Source: CAVTZP01 sp963739245
GTDB lineage: Bacteria; Chloroflexota; Dehalococcoidia; Dehalococcoidales; BS750m-G39
Length of the DNA stretch: 64,000 nt
Reading direction: 5' to 3'
NCBI GenBank assembly: GCA_963739245.1
Contig: CAVTZP010000007.1
Span: 204,183 to 268,182, forward strand
Part shown: one piece after another, positions 1 to 9,473 of the stretch
Numbering within the stretch: the first letter of the stretch is position 1
Layout: the number at the start of each line of letters is the position of its first letter
Position numbers and translations under genes: made by a program
The notes under the pieces: generated by a model
Told to the model about the DNA's origin: nothing
The model's database searches: none
Seen by the model: only the letters and a program-made list of their open reading frames with translations

Positions 1-1615
1 ACGCTGGGTAACCCCAAACCGGTGCTGCTCATCAACCACCGCCAAGCCCAATCGCTGGAACTCAACCTCCTTCTGAAAAAGGGCGTGAGTCCCGATAACA
101 ATATCTATATCTCCACTGGCGATAAGCTGCTGGATTTCCTGCTTCCGCGCCTGGTTTATGCCACCAATAAGTAGCGCCATAGTAAGCGGACGAGATAGAA
201 GCCCGGAGTAACTACTCAGGTTATCTTCCCCCGCCACCTGCTCACCGGCTCTAGACAGGAGCTGGCAGAGGTTAGCAAAGTGCTGCTCAGCCAGAATCTC
301 CGTCGGCGCCATGAATGCTCCCTGATAGCCACTGGCCGCCCCAACCAGCAGGGCGGCAGTAGCCACCACGGTCTTGCCACTGCCCACCTCCCCCTGCAAC
401 AATCGGGACATCGGTCTTGGCTTCTCCAGGTCAGCCAGTATCTCACCGAGCACCCGGTGCTGAGCCGCCGTCAGCTTGAAGGGCAAAGAGCTTAAAAAGC
501 TTATCCAGCACCGGTGTCTTGACCTCAAACGGGTTGCCCGGCTGGCTCTCCTGCCAATCGCGCTTTCTCGCCAGCACCCCCAATTGAAGAAGAAAAAGCT
601 CGTCAAACGCCAGCCCGACCCTTGCCCGGTCCTTAGCGGCTTCATTCTCGGGAAAGTGAGCCTGGGCTATCGCCTGGGGCAGCTCAAGCAGGTTACAGCG
701 TTGCCTCAGCTCGGTGGGCAAAAAGTCCTCTACCTGCCCTGCCCACTGGTCGACAACCTCTTTCATCAGTTTCCTCACCTGGCGGGGGTGCAACCCCTGG
801 GTAAGGGGATAGAGAGGAACCAGGCGCCCGGTGTGAATCAGCTCCTTATCCTCCAATAGCTCCCACTCTGGAGATTCAAACACATGCCGCCCGCCAAATA
901 AGCCCACCCGGCCGCTGAGAACCACCCGGGTATTAGTTGGTAGCTTCTTTGCCAGGTAAGGATTATTAAACCATACCACCCTGACATTGCCGGTCTCATC
1001 GCCGACAATAGCCTCGGTGCTGCGCCGGCCACCGGGCATAATCACCTGAGCCTGCCACACGTTAGCAATAATCGTCTGCTCCTCTCCCTCGGTAAGCTGG
1101 GAGATATACTTCCTCTGGCTATAGTCAAGATGGCGGTGGGGGAAGAAATAGAGCAGGTCACGAATCGTTTCCACACCCAAACGTTTGAACTTAGCCGCCA
1201 GACTGGTGCTAACCCCCTTAAGAGTAGTAATGGGAGACTCAATAGACCCGCTGGCTACCCTACGCCCCTTTACCAAAGACTGCCTGCTGTCTACCGGAGG
1301 CGAGGGCACTGCGCCTTCTTCTGGCACCTTGACCTCACCCTTTTCAGTTTCAACTTTCTCCAGTTCAGACAGAAAAGCAAATATCTTATTTACCCACTCC
1401 TTGCGCTGCTCCCTGGTCAAAGAGGCATAGTTAGAATTAATCAACCCAAGCCGATGAAACTGGCGCAAAAGCGGGGGGCTGGTTATTGACTCTACGGCTT
1501 GAGCGGTCCAGCGGTGAAGGAATCTATCCAAACCACCGATTACCGCTGAATCCAGATAACCCTTCTCAACCTCAAGCCGGAGAATCTTCTGCAGAGGCTC
1601 AACATTTATTGGCAA
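1..1615 (-). CDS. recG: ATP-dependent DNA helicase RecG (partial, frameshifted)
   Basis: RecG remodels stalled replication forks and branched DNA. The 390-codon N-terminal part holds the wedge/OB region; the frame then breaks at a run of five A (494-498 on the plus strand). In the shifted frame the helicase core continues to the left edge with Walker A GEVGSGKT and the DEQHRFG box. Removing one base from the homopolymer joins the two frames without a gap (reading DKLLSSLPFKL), so a consensus error is the simplest explanation. The C-terminus lies outside the window. It is the last gene of the fakA-fakB operon, 33 bp after the last DegV gene. The start at 1615 is an ATG in a conserved-looking N-terminus. 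Confidence 0.9.
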
Positions 1616-1648
1616 GGTTCCGCCTCCGTGGCTAACAGCGGTAAAAAC

Positions 1649-2491
1649 TCAATCCCTGTCGCCTAATACAGATACCGCTAAAACGTGAGGGCCAACATGC
1701 ACCCCCACTGCCGGACTCACCTTCGTCCGGTAGATACGCTCTTTGGGAAATTTAGTGTTGATACGCTCAGCCAACATCTCAGCCTCATTGGGAGTGGTGG
1801 CATCCTCTATCGCCATTTCTTCAATGCGGGAATAACCTATAGCAAAGTTATATAGGTGTTCTATTGACTTGGCTCGAGAGCGCTCCCTGGCAACCGGATA
1901 AGTCTCGCCATCTTTTATACAGAGGATAGGATTTATCTTAAGCACTGACCCGAGAAATGCCTGCGCCTTACCAATGCGCCCACCCCTCTGAAGATATTCC
2001 AAGGTATCAAAAGCGATGCGGATATCAGCTCGAGGTATATTCTTCTGCGTCAAAGCCGCCACCTCATCGAAACTAGCTCCGGCCTGAGCCGCCTTAGCCG
2101 CAGCCATAACTATAAGTCCCTCGGCCATAAGGGCCCATTGCGAATCAATCACCTCTATCCGGCATTTCCGCTTCATCAGTTCTACAGCTTGCAACGCTGT
2201 CTTATAGATAGCACTCAACTTGTGGGAAATAGTAATGACCAGGATTTCGTCCGTCTCTTTAGCCAGCTTATCATACGCCTCGGCAAAGATTGTCGGTGCC
2301 GGCACTGCCGTAGTTGGCAGGATTTTGCTACTGACTAACCTCTCGTAGAACTGCTCAGTAGTCAGGTCAATACCATCGCGATAAGTTTTAGCGCCAAAGC
2401 AAACATACGCCGGAACTACGGTAATACCTAATTCTTCAACCGATTTGACAGGAAGGCAAGCCGAGCTATCAGTAACAATCTTAACTGCCAT
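1649..2491 (-). CDS. DegV family fatty-acid-binding protein, copy 1
   Basis: The DegV/FakB family binds a fatty acid and presents its carboxylate to the kinase FakA for phosphorylation. The 280-residue length is typical. The N-terminus carries the family start KIVTDSSA, the middle has an RGGRIGKAQAF motif, and the C-terminus has a conserved VGPHVLAV segment. It is the third of three tandem paralogues behind fakA and most resembles the copy at 3357-4199 (shared FPKE/KVSP and GVHVGPHVLAVSVLGD blocks). The gaps in the operon are short (26 bp upstream), implying co-transcription. Ligand specificity cannot be read from the sequence. Confidence 0.9.
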   Translation of the reverse strand: MAVKIVTDSSACLPVKSVEELGITVVPAYVCFGAKTYRDGIDLTTEQFYERLVSSKILPTTAVPAPTIFAEAYDKLAKETDEILVITISHKLSAIYKTALQAVELMKRKCRIEVIDSQWALMAEGLIVMAAAKAAQAGASFDEVAALTQKNIPRADIRIAFDTLEYLQRGGRIGKAQAFLGSVLKINPILCIKDGETYPVARERSRAKSIEHLYNFAIGYSRIEEMAIEDATTPNEAEMLAERINTKFPKERIYRTKVSPAVGVHVGPHVLAVSVLGDRD

Positions 2492-2517
2492 TTAAAAGCC
2501 TTTGCCCCTTATTACTG

Positions 2518-3360
2518 CTACCCCTTGTCCCCCAATATAGCGACCAGCAGGAGACCGGGGCCAGTATGAGTCCCGATTGCTGGGGTCATCTTTGAGCGAT
2601 AGATTCGTTCCTTTGGAAACTTAGTGCTAAGCCGCTCAACCAGTGCCTCAGCGTCATCAGGACAGGCGGTATCCTCCACCGCCATCTCCTCTATGCGGGA
2701 AAAGCTAGTAGCAAAGTTATATAAATGCTCCATCGCCTTCGCCCGAGAGCGTGTCCTGCCTACCGGCTCAACCAGGCCGTCTTTCAGGGTGATGATAGGG
2801 TTTATCCTCAGTATTGACCCCAGAAAAGCCTGTGCCCGGCCAATCCGCCCACCCCTCCTGAGGTACTCCAGGGTATCAAAAGCAGCCCGAAAATCCACAC
2901 GAGGAATAGTCTTTCTAATTAGCTCTATCACCTTACCAAGACTAGCTCCGGCCTGAGCCGCTCTAGCCGCAGCCATAACTATAAACCCCTGCGCCATAGT
3001 CGCCCACCGTGAATCAATCACTTCCACCCGGCATTTCCGTTTCATCAGTGCGACGCTTTGTAACGCCACCTCATAGGTACCACTGAGCCGGGAAGAAACA
3101 ATAATAGCCAGAATCTCATCTGTCTCCTCAGCCAGCTTATCATAGGCCTCGGCAAAGGTTGCTGGTGATGGTACTGAAGTAACCGGAAAGATCTTGCTGC
3201 GGGTGAGCATGTTGTAGAACTCGCTGGCAGTCAGGTCAATGCCATCACGGTAGAGCCTTTCGCCAAAGCGGACAAGTAACGGAATCACCGTAATCCCCAG
3301 CTCTTTAACCACCTGAGACGGCAAATCAGCGATGCTATCGGTAACAATCCTAACTGTCAT
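2518..3360 (-). CDS. DegV family fatty-acid-binding protein, copy 2
   Basis: Second DegV/FakB paralogue, also 280 residues, with the N-terminal RIVTDSIADLP motif and RRGGRIGRAQAFLGS in the middle. Its C-terminus differs from its neighbours (GTHTGPGLLLVAILGDKG), and its lid region reads VTSVPSPATF where the others read TTAVPAP or TTTVPPL. This is where ligand preference could differ. Its start codon overlaps the stop of the upstream paralogue by 4 bp (ATGA), so translation is probably coupled. Confidence 0.9.
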   Translation of the reverse strand: MTVRIVTDSIADLPSQVVKELGITVIPLLVRFGERLYRDGIDLTASEFYNMLTRSKIFPVTSVPSPATFAEAYDKLAEETDEILAIIVSSRLSGTYEVALQSVALMKRKCRVEVIDSRWATMAQGFIVMAAARAAQAGASLGKVIELIRKTIPRVDFRAAFDTLEYLRRGGRIGRAQAFLGSILRINPIITLKDGLVEPVGRTRSRAKAMEHLYNFATSFSRIEEMAVEDTACPDDAEALVERLSTKFPKERIYRSKMTPAIGTHTGPGLLLVAILGDKG

Positions 3361-4199
3361 CGCTTGTCCCCTAGCACCGATACTGCCAGAACATGGGGAC
3401 CGACGTGCGCTCCCACCACCGGGCTGACCTTTGCCCGGTAGATAAGCACTTTGGGAAATTTAGAACCAAGCCGCTTGGCTAGCTCATCTGCCTCGTCCGG
3501 GGTAGTGGCATCCTCTACCGCCATCCCCTCTATGCGGGAAAAGCTAGTAGCAAAGTTATATAAGTAGTCTATCGCCCTAGTCCGGGAGTGCTCCCGAGCG
3601 AAAGGATAGACCTCACCATCCCTTATACCAAGGACAGGGTGCACCTTAAGCACTGAACTTAGAAAAGCCTGGGCTTTGCCAATGCGCCCGCCACGACTCA
3701 GGTATTCCAGGGTATCAAAAACCATACGAACATCAGCCCGGGGGATATTGCGGCGAGTTAGACTAACCACTTCATCAAGGCCAGCTCCAGCCTGAGCTGC
3801 CTTAGCCGCCGCCATAACTATCAGTCCCTCGGTCATAGTCGCCCACCCTGAATCAATCACCTCCACCCGGCATTTCCGCTTCATCAGCCCTTTAGCCTCC
3901 AGGGCGGTATTATAGCCAGCACCGAGCTTATGGGAAAAGGTAATGACCAGGATTTCGTCTGTCTCCTTAGCCAGCTTATCATAGGTATTAACAAACACGC
4001 TCAGGGGTGGCACTGTGGTCGTGGGAAAGATTTTGCTGGCCACCAGCCTCTCATAGAACTGGTCAGTAGTCAGGTCAATGCCGTCGCGGAAGGTCTCACT
4101 ACCAAAATGGACATTCAGCGGCACTATGGTAATTCTTAGTTTTTTAGCTACCTCAGAAGGTATGTCAGCTAGACTATCGCTGACAATATTTACCGACAT
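3357..4199 (-). CDS. DegV family fatty-acid-binding protein, copy 3
   Basis: First of the three DegV/FakB genes in transcription order, 12 bp behind fakA. It has 280 residues, the N-terminal NIVSDSLADIPSEV motif and SRGGRIGKAQAFLSSVL in the middle. The adjacency to fakA makes the FakA partner role the natural reading: bind fatty acid, have it phosphorylated, feed acyl-phosphate to phospholipid synthesis. All three copies have equal length and align without gaps, so they arose by tandem duplication. Confidence 0.9.
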   Translation of the reverse strand: MSVNIVSDSLADIPSEVAKKLRITIVPLNVHFGSETFRDGIDLTTDQFYERLVASKIFPTTTVPPLSVFVNTYDKLAKETDEILVITFSHKLGAGYNTALEAKGLMKRKCRVEVIDSGWATMTEGLIVMAAAKAAQAGAGLDEVVSLTRRNIPRADVRMVFDTLEYLSRGGRIGKAQAFLSSVLKVHPVLGIRDGEVYPFAREHSRTRAIDYLYNFATSFSRIEGMAVEDATTPDEADELAKRLGSKFPKVLIYRAKVSPVVGAHVGPHVLAVSVLGDKR

Positions 4200-4211
4200 A
4201 ATAACCCCCGT

Positions 4212-5867
4212 TTACTCAATAGAGACAATATAATTATAATGAGGCTGACCACCTTGAATTACCTCAACCTGAAGCTGGGGGTATTTTTCATGGATAGCCG
4301 CGCCAGCCTGCTCGGCGTCAGCAGATGTAGTATCAGCCCCATAGTAGATGGTAATGACCTCAGCCCCATCTGGATTCATCCTGGCCAGCACCTCACTAAG
4401 AACATCCTCCGGTTTATCACTCACGGCTACCAGGTCTCCATCCAAAAAGCCAATTGCCTGCTTCTTTCTAATATCAAACCCACCAAGGCGGGTTGAGCGT
4501 ATCGCCCGGGTAACCTCGATAGACCTTACCGCTGATATCGCCTCCTCCATATTCTGAACGTTTGTTTCCAGGTCAGCCTCATAATCAAAGGCCAAAAGTG
4601 CCGCTACTCCCTGGGGAATTGTTTTGGCTGGCACCACTCTAATCGTCTTGGCGGTCAATGACTGAACTTGATTGGCGGTAAGCACTATATTCTTATTGTT
4701 AGGCAAAATAATAACCCTTTCTGAAGCCACCATCTCCACCGCCTGGAGCAAATCCTTGGTGCTGGGATTCATTGTCTGCCCACCGGGGACGATAGCCGTT
4801 GCCCCCAGGCTGCTGAAAACATTATTCAACCCCTCCCCGGCCACTACTGCCACAATGGCAATATCAACCGCTGGCATCCTTTCTTTCTGCATCTCCAAGA
4901 AGTCCCGGTATTGCTCATCCATATTGCGTATACTTATCTCGTGCAAGGTGCCCTGGGAGATAACATGGTGCACAATCTCACCGGGGTCTAAGGTATGAAT
5001 ATGAACCCTGACTGCCGAATCGTCACCAATGACGATAACCGATTGCCCCCTCTTTTCCAGCTTCTCCCTGAGCTTATCTGGGTCAAGCCCCTGCCCCCTA
5101 ATCACAAAATTGGTGCAATAACCATAGGGTACCTCGGGGACACCAACCATCTGGGGACCCTTAGCCGCGAGTGGCACACTGCTGGCAATCAACCACGGCT
5201 TGCGCAGTTTCAACTGCTCCGCCTCGCCCTTAAGGCAGTGAAGGGCACCCTCAAGGAGGGTGTATAGACCCTGCCCACCCGCATCCACCACCCCCGCCTC
5301 CCTCAGTACCGGCAGAAGGCTGGGGGTATTAGCCACCGACTCCCGGGCAGCATCAACCGTAGCCTCCAGGACCGAGACCACGTCATCACCAGCATTACCG
5401 GCATGTGCCTGGGCAGCCTGGGCCGCCTCTCTAATTACGGTAAGAATAGTCCCCTCTACAGGATTGCTCAACCCTTTATAAGCCACGGTTGACGCCAGGA
5501 GCAGGGCATTAGCCAGGTCACTGCCAGTAATCGTTCCCTTACCTTCCAAGCCCTGAGCTAAACCATGCCAGATCTGCGACAGGATTACCCCGCTGTTACC
5601 CCGAGCCCCCATCAGCGCCCCTTTAGCCATAGCTTGAGCTACCTCACAAGCACCACAGTTGTTAGAGATCCGGGCGGCTTCCTCCAGAGAGGAACGCATG
5701 GTAAGCAGCATGTTAGTCCCGGTATCGCCGTCAGGCACGGGAAAGACATTCAGGGCATCAACATCAGCAGCGCACTTCTCCAGCCAGCCAGTAGCGGCGG
5801 TAAACATTTCCCTTAAATCTTGCCCGGAGATAGAATTGGTTTGTCCTTTCTTCTCTATCCTTGCCAT
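4212..5867 (-). CDS. fakA: Fatty acid kinase FakA-like (DhaL/DAK2 domain protein)
   Basis: Catalytic subunit of the two-part fatty acid kinase, using ATP to phosphorylate the acyl group held by a DegV/FakB protein. The N-terminal DhaL-type domain shows the Mg-nucleotide loop DGDTGTNM (residues 46-53) and GARGNSGVILSQ further on. A middle domain and a C-terminal DegV-like domain follow, as in FakA/YloV. The length of 551 residues is normal. It heads the operon fakA-degV-degV-degV-recG and is divergent from rpmB. A promoter with TTGACT and TAAAAT, 17 bp apart, lies just upstream. Confidence 0.9.
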   Translation of the reverse strand: MARIEKKGQTNSISGQDLREMFTAATGWLEKCAADVDALNVFPVPDGDTGTNMLLTMRSSLEEAARISNNCGACEVAQAMAKGALMGARGNSGVILSQIWHGLAQGLEGKGTITGSDLANALLLASTVAYKGLSNPVEGTILTVIREAAQAAQAHAGNAGDDVVSVLEATVDAARESVANTPSLLPVLREAGVVDAGGQGLYTLLEGALHCLKGEAEQLKLRKPWLIASSVPLAAKGPQMVGVPEVPYGYCTNFVIRGQGLDPDKLREKLEKRGQSVIVIGDDSAVRVHIHTLDPGEIVHHVISQGTLHEISIRNMDEQYRDFLEMQKERMPAVDIAIVAVVAGEGLNNVFSSLGATAIVPGGQTMNPSTKDLLQAVEMVASERVIILPNNKNIVLTANQVQSLTAKTIRVVPAKTIPQGVAALLAFDYEADLETNVQNMEEAISAVRSIEVTRAIRSTRLGGFDIRKKQAIGFLDGDLVAVSDKPEDVLSEVLARMNPDGAEVITIYYGADTTSADAEQAGAAIHEKYPQLQVEVIQGGQPHYNYIVSIE

Positions 5868-5899
5868 GATTGCCCGTCTGTGTTAATATTATGAACGAA

Positions 5900-5928
5900 A
5901 TTTTACCGTAAATTTGCCTAATAGTCAA
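5900..5928 (-). promoter_or_regulatory. Putative sigma-70-type promoter of the fakA operon
   Basis: On the minus strand TTGACT (5923-5928) and TAAAAT (5900-5905) are separated by exactly 17 bp. Each hexamer matches consensus at five of six positions. The fakA start codon follows about 32 bp downstream. Confidence 0.6.
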
Positions 5929-5939
5929 AGGAGAGAATA

Positions 5940-6128
5940 GTGAAGTGCGATTTATGTGGCAAAACACCCAAGTTCGGTCATAATGTGAGCCACTCTAAGC
6001 GTCATACCAAGCGCCAGTGGATGCCAAACATTCACCCGGTTACTATCACCATAGAGGGGAAGGCAAAACGACTAAACCTGTGCACTAGGTGCCTGCGCAG
6101 CCAGCATAAAATGGCTAAGGTAGGCTAG
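5940..6128 (+). CDS. rpmB: 50S ribosomal protein L28
   Basis: L28 is a large-subunit ribosomal protein. The 62 residues include two CxxC pairs (CDLCGK at the N-terminus, CTRCLRS near the C-terminus), so this is the zinc-ribbon form, plus the conserved GHNVSHSKRHTKR stretch. The start is GTG at 5940, preceded by AAGGAGAG. It is divergent from fakA, and its 3' end overlaps the convergent rpe gene by 14 bp. Confidence 0.95.
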   Translation: MKCDLCGKTPKFGHNVSHSKRHTKRQWMPNIHPVTITIEGKAKRLNLCTRCLRSQHKMAKVG

Positions 6129-6786
6129 AGCGGAGCTTCTTTAGGGCTTCCGCCACCGTCTGCCCGGAACCAAACACGGCGGCACCAGCCACCAACACCC
6201 TAGCCCCAGCCCTCACCACTCTGGGAGCAACCTCAGCATTGATGCCGCCATCCACCTCCAGCTCAGCAATTAAACCCTTCTCATCAAGTTCAGCACGCAG
6301 ACGGGCTATCTTGTTTAGTGTATCCTCAATAAAGGGCTGCCCACCAAAGCCGGGATTGACGGTCATCACCAGGACCAAATCAACAGAAGAAAGAACATCA
6401 CTAATCGCTTTTATCGGTGTTTCCGGGTTGAGCGATACCCCCGCCTTAACCCCCAGTTTCTTAATTGCTGATACTACCTGGTGAATGTCAGGGCAGGCTT
6501 CAATATGAACGGTGATAATGTCAGCCCCGGCGTCAGCAAATTGAGAAATTTGCCCCTCTGGTGCTTCAATCATAAGATGAACATCAAGAGGGAGGCTTGT
6601 CGAGTGACGAATTGAAGCTACCACGGGGGCGCCAATGGTTATCTGGGGGACAAAATGCCCATCCATAACATCAACATGAATATAGTCAGCGCCCGCTTTA
6701 GTCGCTTCAGCTACCTGCTCCCCCAACCGGCTGAAATCAGCAGAGAGAATAGACGGGGCAAGTTTGACCTGAGGGTTATTTCCCAC
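6115..6786 (-). CDS. rpe: Ribulose-phosphate 3-epimerase
   Basis: Interconverts ribulose-5-phosphate and xylulose-5-phosphate in the pentose phosphate pathway. The TIM-barrel family signature is present: APSILSADF at the N-terminus, HVDVMDGHFVP with metal ligands His37 and Asp39, DVHLMI, MTVNPGFGGQ, and ELEVDGGI near the C-terminus. It has 223 residues, normal length. It is the last gene of the arginine operon, overlapping the end of argH by 11 bp. Confidence 0.95.
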   Translation of the reverse strand: MGNNPQVKLAPSILSADFSRLGEQVAEATKAGADYIHVDVMDGHFVPQITIGAPVVASIRHSTSLPLDVHLMIEAPEGQISQFADAGADIITVHIEACPDIHQVVSAIKKLGVKAGVSLNPETPIKAISDVLSSVDLVLVMTVNPGFGGQPFIEDTLNKIARLRAELDEKGLIAELEVDGGINAEVAPRVVRAGARVLVAGAAVFGSGQTVAEALKKLRSSLP

Positions 6787-8158
6787 CCCTAGCTCCGATT
6801 ATCTTCTTGGCGCGAGCTAACGCCCGCTCCACCTGCCTTGGCGCTGTCCCGCCAAAAATATCCCTGGCAGCAATAGATGACTCAAGAGTGATAGAATAGA
6901 CATCCTTCTCAAAGCGGGGAGAAAACTTTTTATATTCAGTGAGGCTAAGCTCACTAAATGGCTTATTCTTTTCCGTAGCATAGCTTACCAGCCTGGCCAC
7001 CAGAGCATGGGCGGTGCGGAAGGCTTCCCCCTTTTTGACCAGATAGTCAGCCAGGTCAGTGGCTAGAATATAGCCGCGCTCTATTGCCCGTTCGGTATTC
7101 CCCGCCTTGACCTTGAGGGTCTTGACCATGCCGGTAAATACCTCAAGGGTGGACAGTATGGTGTCTACAGTATCAAAGAAGCCTTCTTTGTCCTCCTGCA
7201 TATCCTTGTTATAGGACAGGGGAAGCCCCTTCATCGTTGTCAGCAGAGCCATGAGTCTGCCGTAGACCCTTCCCGTCTTACCCCGAGCCAGCTCGGCAAC
7301 ATCGGGGTTCTTCTTCTGGGGCATAATGCTTGAGCCGGTGGCATAAGCCTCATCAAGCTCAATAAAACCAAACTCGGCTGAGGACCAGAGAATAATCTCC
7401 TCCGCCAACCTTGATATGTGCATCAGGCACAGGCTCGCTGCCGCCTCATACTCCAAGACAAAATCCCTATCCGAGACAGCATCCATACTGTTCTGGCTTA
7501 TCTGGCTGAAGCCCAGTTCTTTAGCGACAAACTCACGGTCAATATCATAGGCTACGCCGGCTAATGCACCGCTGCCCAGGGGCATAACGTCAGTGCGTTT
7601 CAGACCGTCGCTAAATCGGCTGAAATCACGCTGGAGCATCTCAAAATAGGCAAGAAGGTGGTGAGCCAGCAAGACCGGCTGCGCCGGCTGAAGATGGGTA
7701 TAGCCAGGTATAATCACACTCTTATTGGCTTCAGCCAAACTGATTAGTGCTCGCTGAAACTCCCTCAGCGTACTTATGGTGCTTGAGATTGCATCCCGGG
7801 CAAAAAGGCGCAGGTCCAGAGCCACCTGGTCATTCCTGGAGCGGGCGGTGTGGAGCTTGCCCCCAATCTTACCTACCTTTTTAATTAAGCGGGCTTCAAT
7901 ATTCATATGGATATCCTCAAGCTCCAGCTTAAACTCGAATTTGCCCTGCTCTATCTCCTTCTGGACAGACTTCAGCCCTTTAATTATCGCTTCCGCCTCT
8001 TTATTGGTGATTATCCCCCGCTTGGCCAGCATCTTAGCGTGGGCGATACTGCCAGCAATGTCATAGGGGTATAGCCGCCAGTCAAAGGGGATAGAGGCGG
8101 TATATTCAGTTACCAATTTATCGACTGCCTTTTTAAAACGACCTCGTATCTGGCTCAT
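6776..8158 (-). CDS. argH: Argininosuccinate lyase
   Basis: Last step of arginine synthesis: splits argininosuccinate into arginine and fumarate. The 460 residues contain the fumarase/aspartase-superfamily signature GSSIMPQKKNPD and the SRNDQVALDLRLF block. It overlaps the argG stop by 4 bp, consistent with translational coupling in argJ-B-D-G-H. Confidence 0.95.
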   Translation of the reverse strand: MSQIRGRFKKAVDKLVTEYTASIPFDWRLYPYDIAGSIAHAKMLAKRGIITNKEAEAIIKGLKSVQKEIEQGKFEFKLELEDIHMNIEARLIKKVGKIGGKLHTARSRNDQVALDLRLFARDAISSTISTLREFQRALISLAEANKSVIIPGYTHLQPAQPVLLAHHLLAYFEMLQRDFSRFSDGLKRTDVMPLGSGALAGVAYDIDREFVAKELGFSQISQNSMDAVSDRDFVLEYEAAASLCLMHISRLAEEIILWSSAEFGFIELDEAYATGSSIMPQKKNPDVAELARGKTGRVYGRLMALLTTMKGLPLSYNKDMQEDKEGFFDTVDTILSTLEVFTGMVKTLKVKAGNTERAIERGYILATDLADYLVKKGEAFRTAHALVARLVSYATEKNKPFSELSLTEYKKFSPRFEKDVYSITLESSIAARDIFGGTAPRQVERALARAKKIIGARGGK

Positions 8159-9369
8159 TTGGTTCCTCTCTTCGCCTTCTTGCCCTGCACCCGGGCTTGC
8201 GTCCGTGCCGACAGACCCCAGAGGTGGATAAAGCCGACGGCGGCACTCTGGTCAAACTGGTCTCCCTTATCGTAGGTAGCCAGCTCATGGCGGTACAGTG
8301 AGTAAGGAGACTTGCGCCCCACCACCCGGCAGCTTCCCTTAAACAGCTTGAGCCTCACCGTTCCGGTAACAAAGCGCTGTGACGAATCCACGTAAGCCGC
8401 CAGATCTTCCCGTAGTGAGCTAAACCACAAGCCGTTATAAACGAGGTCGGCATATTCAACAGCCACCTTCTGCTTGAACCGAAGCTGGTCTTTAGACAGG
8501 GTCATTGCCTCCAAAGCCTGGTGCGCCTGGAGTAACACTGTCGCCGCCGGGGCTTCGTAGATTTCCCTTGATTTTATGCCCACTACCCGGTCCTCAATAT
8601 GGTCAATCTTGCCCACCCCGTGTTTGCCCGCCAGGTCATTCACCCGCTGGATAAGGGCAATGCCATCCATTTTCCGCCCGCCAACTGCCACCGGGATACC
8701 CTTTTCAAAGCCAATCTCAATATATTCCGGCTTATCTGGGGTCTCCGCCAGCGGCCTGACCCAGATAAAGGCATCCTCAGGGGGCTCAACCCAGGGGTCT
8801 TCCATCACCCCGCACTCAATGCTCCTCCCCCACAGGTTCTGGTCAATAGAGTAGGGGCTGTCAGCCGTGACCGGAATCGGGATGCCATGGCGCTGAGCAT
8901 ATTTTATCGTCTCCTCTCGGGTCATGCCCCAGTCACGGGCCGGGGCTAAAATCTTCAGCTCGGGAGCCAGACCGGCGACACTGACATCGAACCTCACCTG
9001 GTCATTCCCCTTGCCGGTGCAGCCATGGGCTACTGCCGTAGCCCCCTCCTTGATGGCGGTCTCCACCAATAGTCTTGCCATCAACGGGCGGGCTAAAGCC
9101 GTAGCCAACGGATACTGTCCCTCATATAGAGCATCGGCCTTAAGCGCCGGAAGAACAAACTCATCAACAAAAGCCTTCCTGGCATCAGCTACCACTGCCT
9201 TCACCGCCCCGAGCTTTAGCGCCTTCTTCCGAATTGCCGGGAAATCAGGCTCATTGCCGACATCAACGCTGAAGGCGATAACATCAAGTTTATGCTTCTC
9301 CTGCAGCCATCTGATAGCTACCGAGGTGTCTAACCCACCGCTGTAAGCCAGCACTACTTTCTCCGCCAT
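8155..9369 (-). CDS. argG: Argininosuccinate synthase
   Basis: ATP-dependent condensation of citrulline and aspartate. The N-terminal PP-loop AYSGGLDTSV (residues 9-18) and the HGCTGKGNDQVRF motif are intact. It has 404 residues, normal length. It is separated from argD by a 104-bp gap that holds a dispersed double-hairpin repeat. Confidence 0.95.
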   Translation of the reverse strand: MAEKVVLAYSGGLDTSVAIRWLQEKHKLDVIAFSVDVGNEPDFPAIRKKALKLGAVKAVVADARKAFVDEFVLPALKADALYEGQYPLATALARPLMARLLVETAIKEGATAVAHGCTGKGNDQVRFDVSVAGLAPELKILAPARDWGMTREETIKYAQRHGIPIPVTADSPYSIDQNLWGRSIECGVMEDPWVEPPEDAFIWVRPLAETPDKPEYIEIGFEKGIPVAVGGRKMDGIALIQRVNDLAGKHGVGKIDHIEDRVVGIKSREIYEAPAATVLLQAHQALEAMTLSKDQLRFKQKVAVEYADLVYNGLWFSSLREDLAAYVDSSQRFVTGTVRLKLFKGSCRVVGRKSPYSLYRHELATYDKGDQFDQSAAVGFIHLWGLSARTQARVQGKKAKRGTK

Positions 9370-9402
9370 GTTGAATTCTCCTTCTAACCTCTCCCCCTGT
9401 AT

Positions 9403-9463
9403 CCCCCTCTCCTTTCTAAGGAGAGGGGGAAAGTAGTTTTTTGAGAGAGGCTCCGCCTCTCTC
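9403..9463. repeat. Dispersed double-hairpin repeat, copy 1 (argD-argG gap)
   Basis: Two adjacent palindromes: a 12-bp stem CCCCCTCTCCTT/AAGGAGAGGGGG (9403-9429) and a GAGAGAGGC/GCCTCTCTC stem (9443-9463). The same pair recurs elsewhere in the window, so this is a REP/MITE-like family rather than a gene-specific terminator. Confidence 0.8.
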
Positions 9464-9473
9464 TGACTCTCCC

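Noticed and set aside
216..446. Minus-strand open frame rich in Trp and Arg
   Set aside because: It is out of frame with the RecG helicase core, which runs through the same bases with intact Walker motifs.
443..500. Programmed frameshift in recG
   Set aside because: A homopolymer is present, but no typical stimulatory signal was seen, and ten other single-base breaks occur in the window, so an error is more likely.
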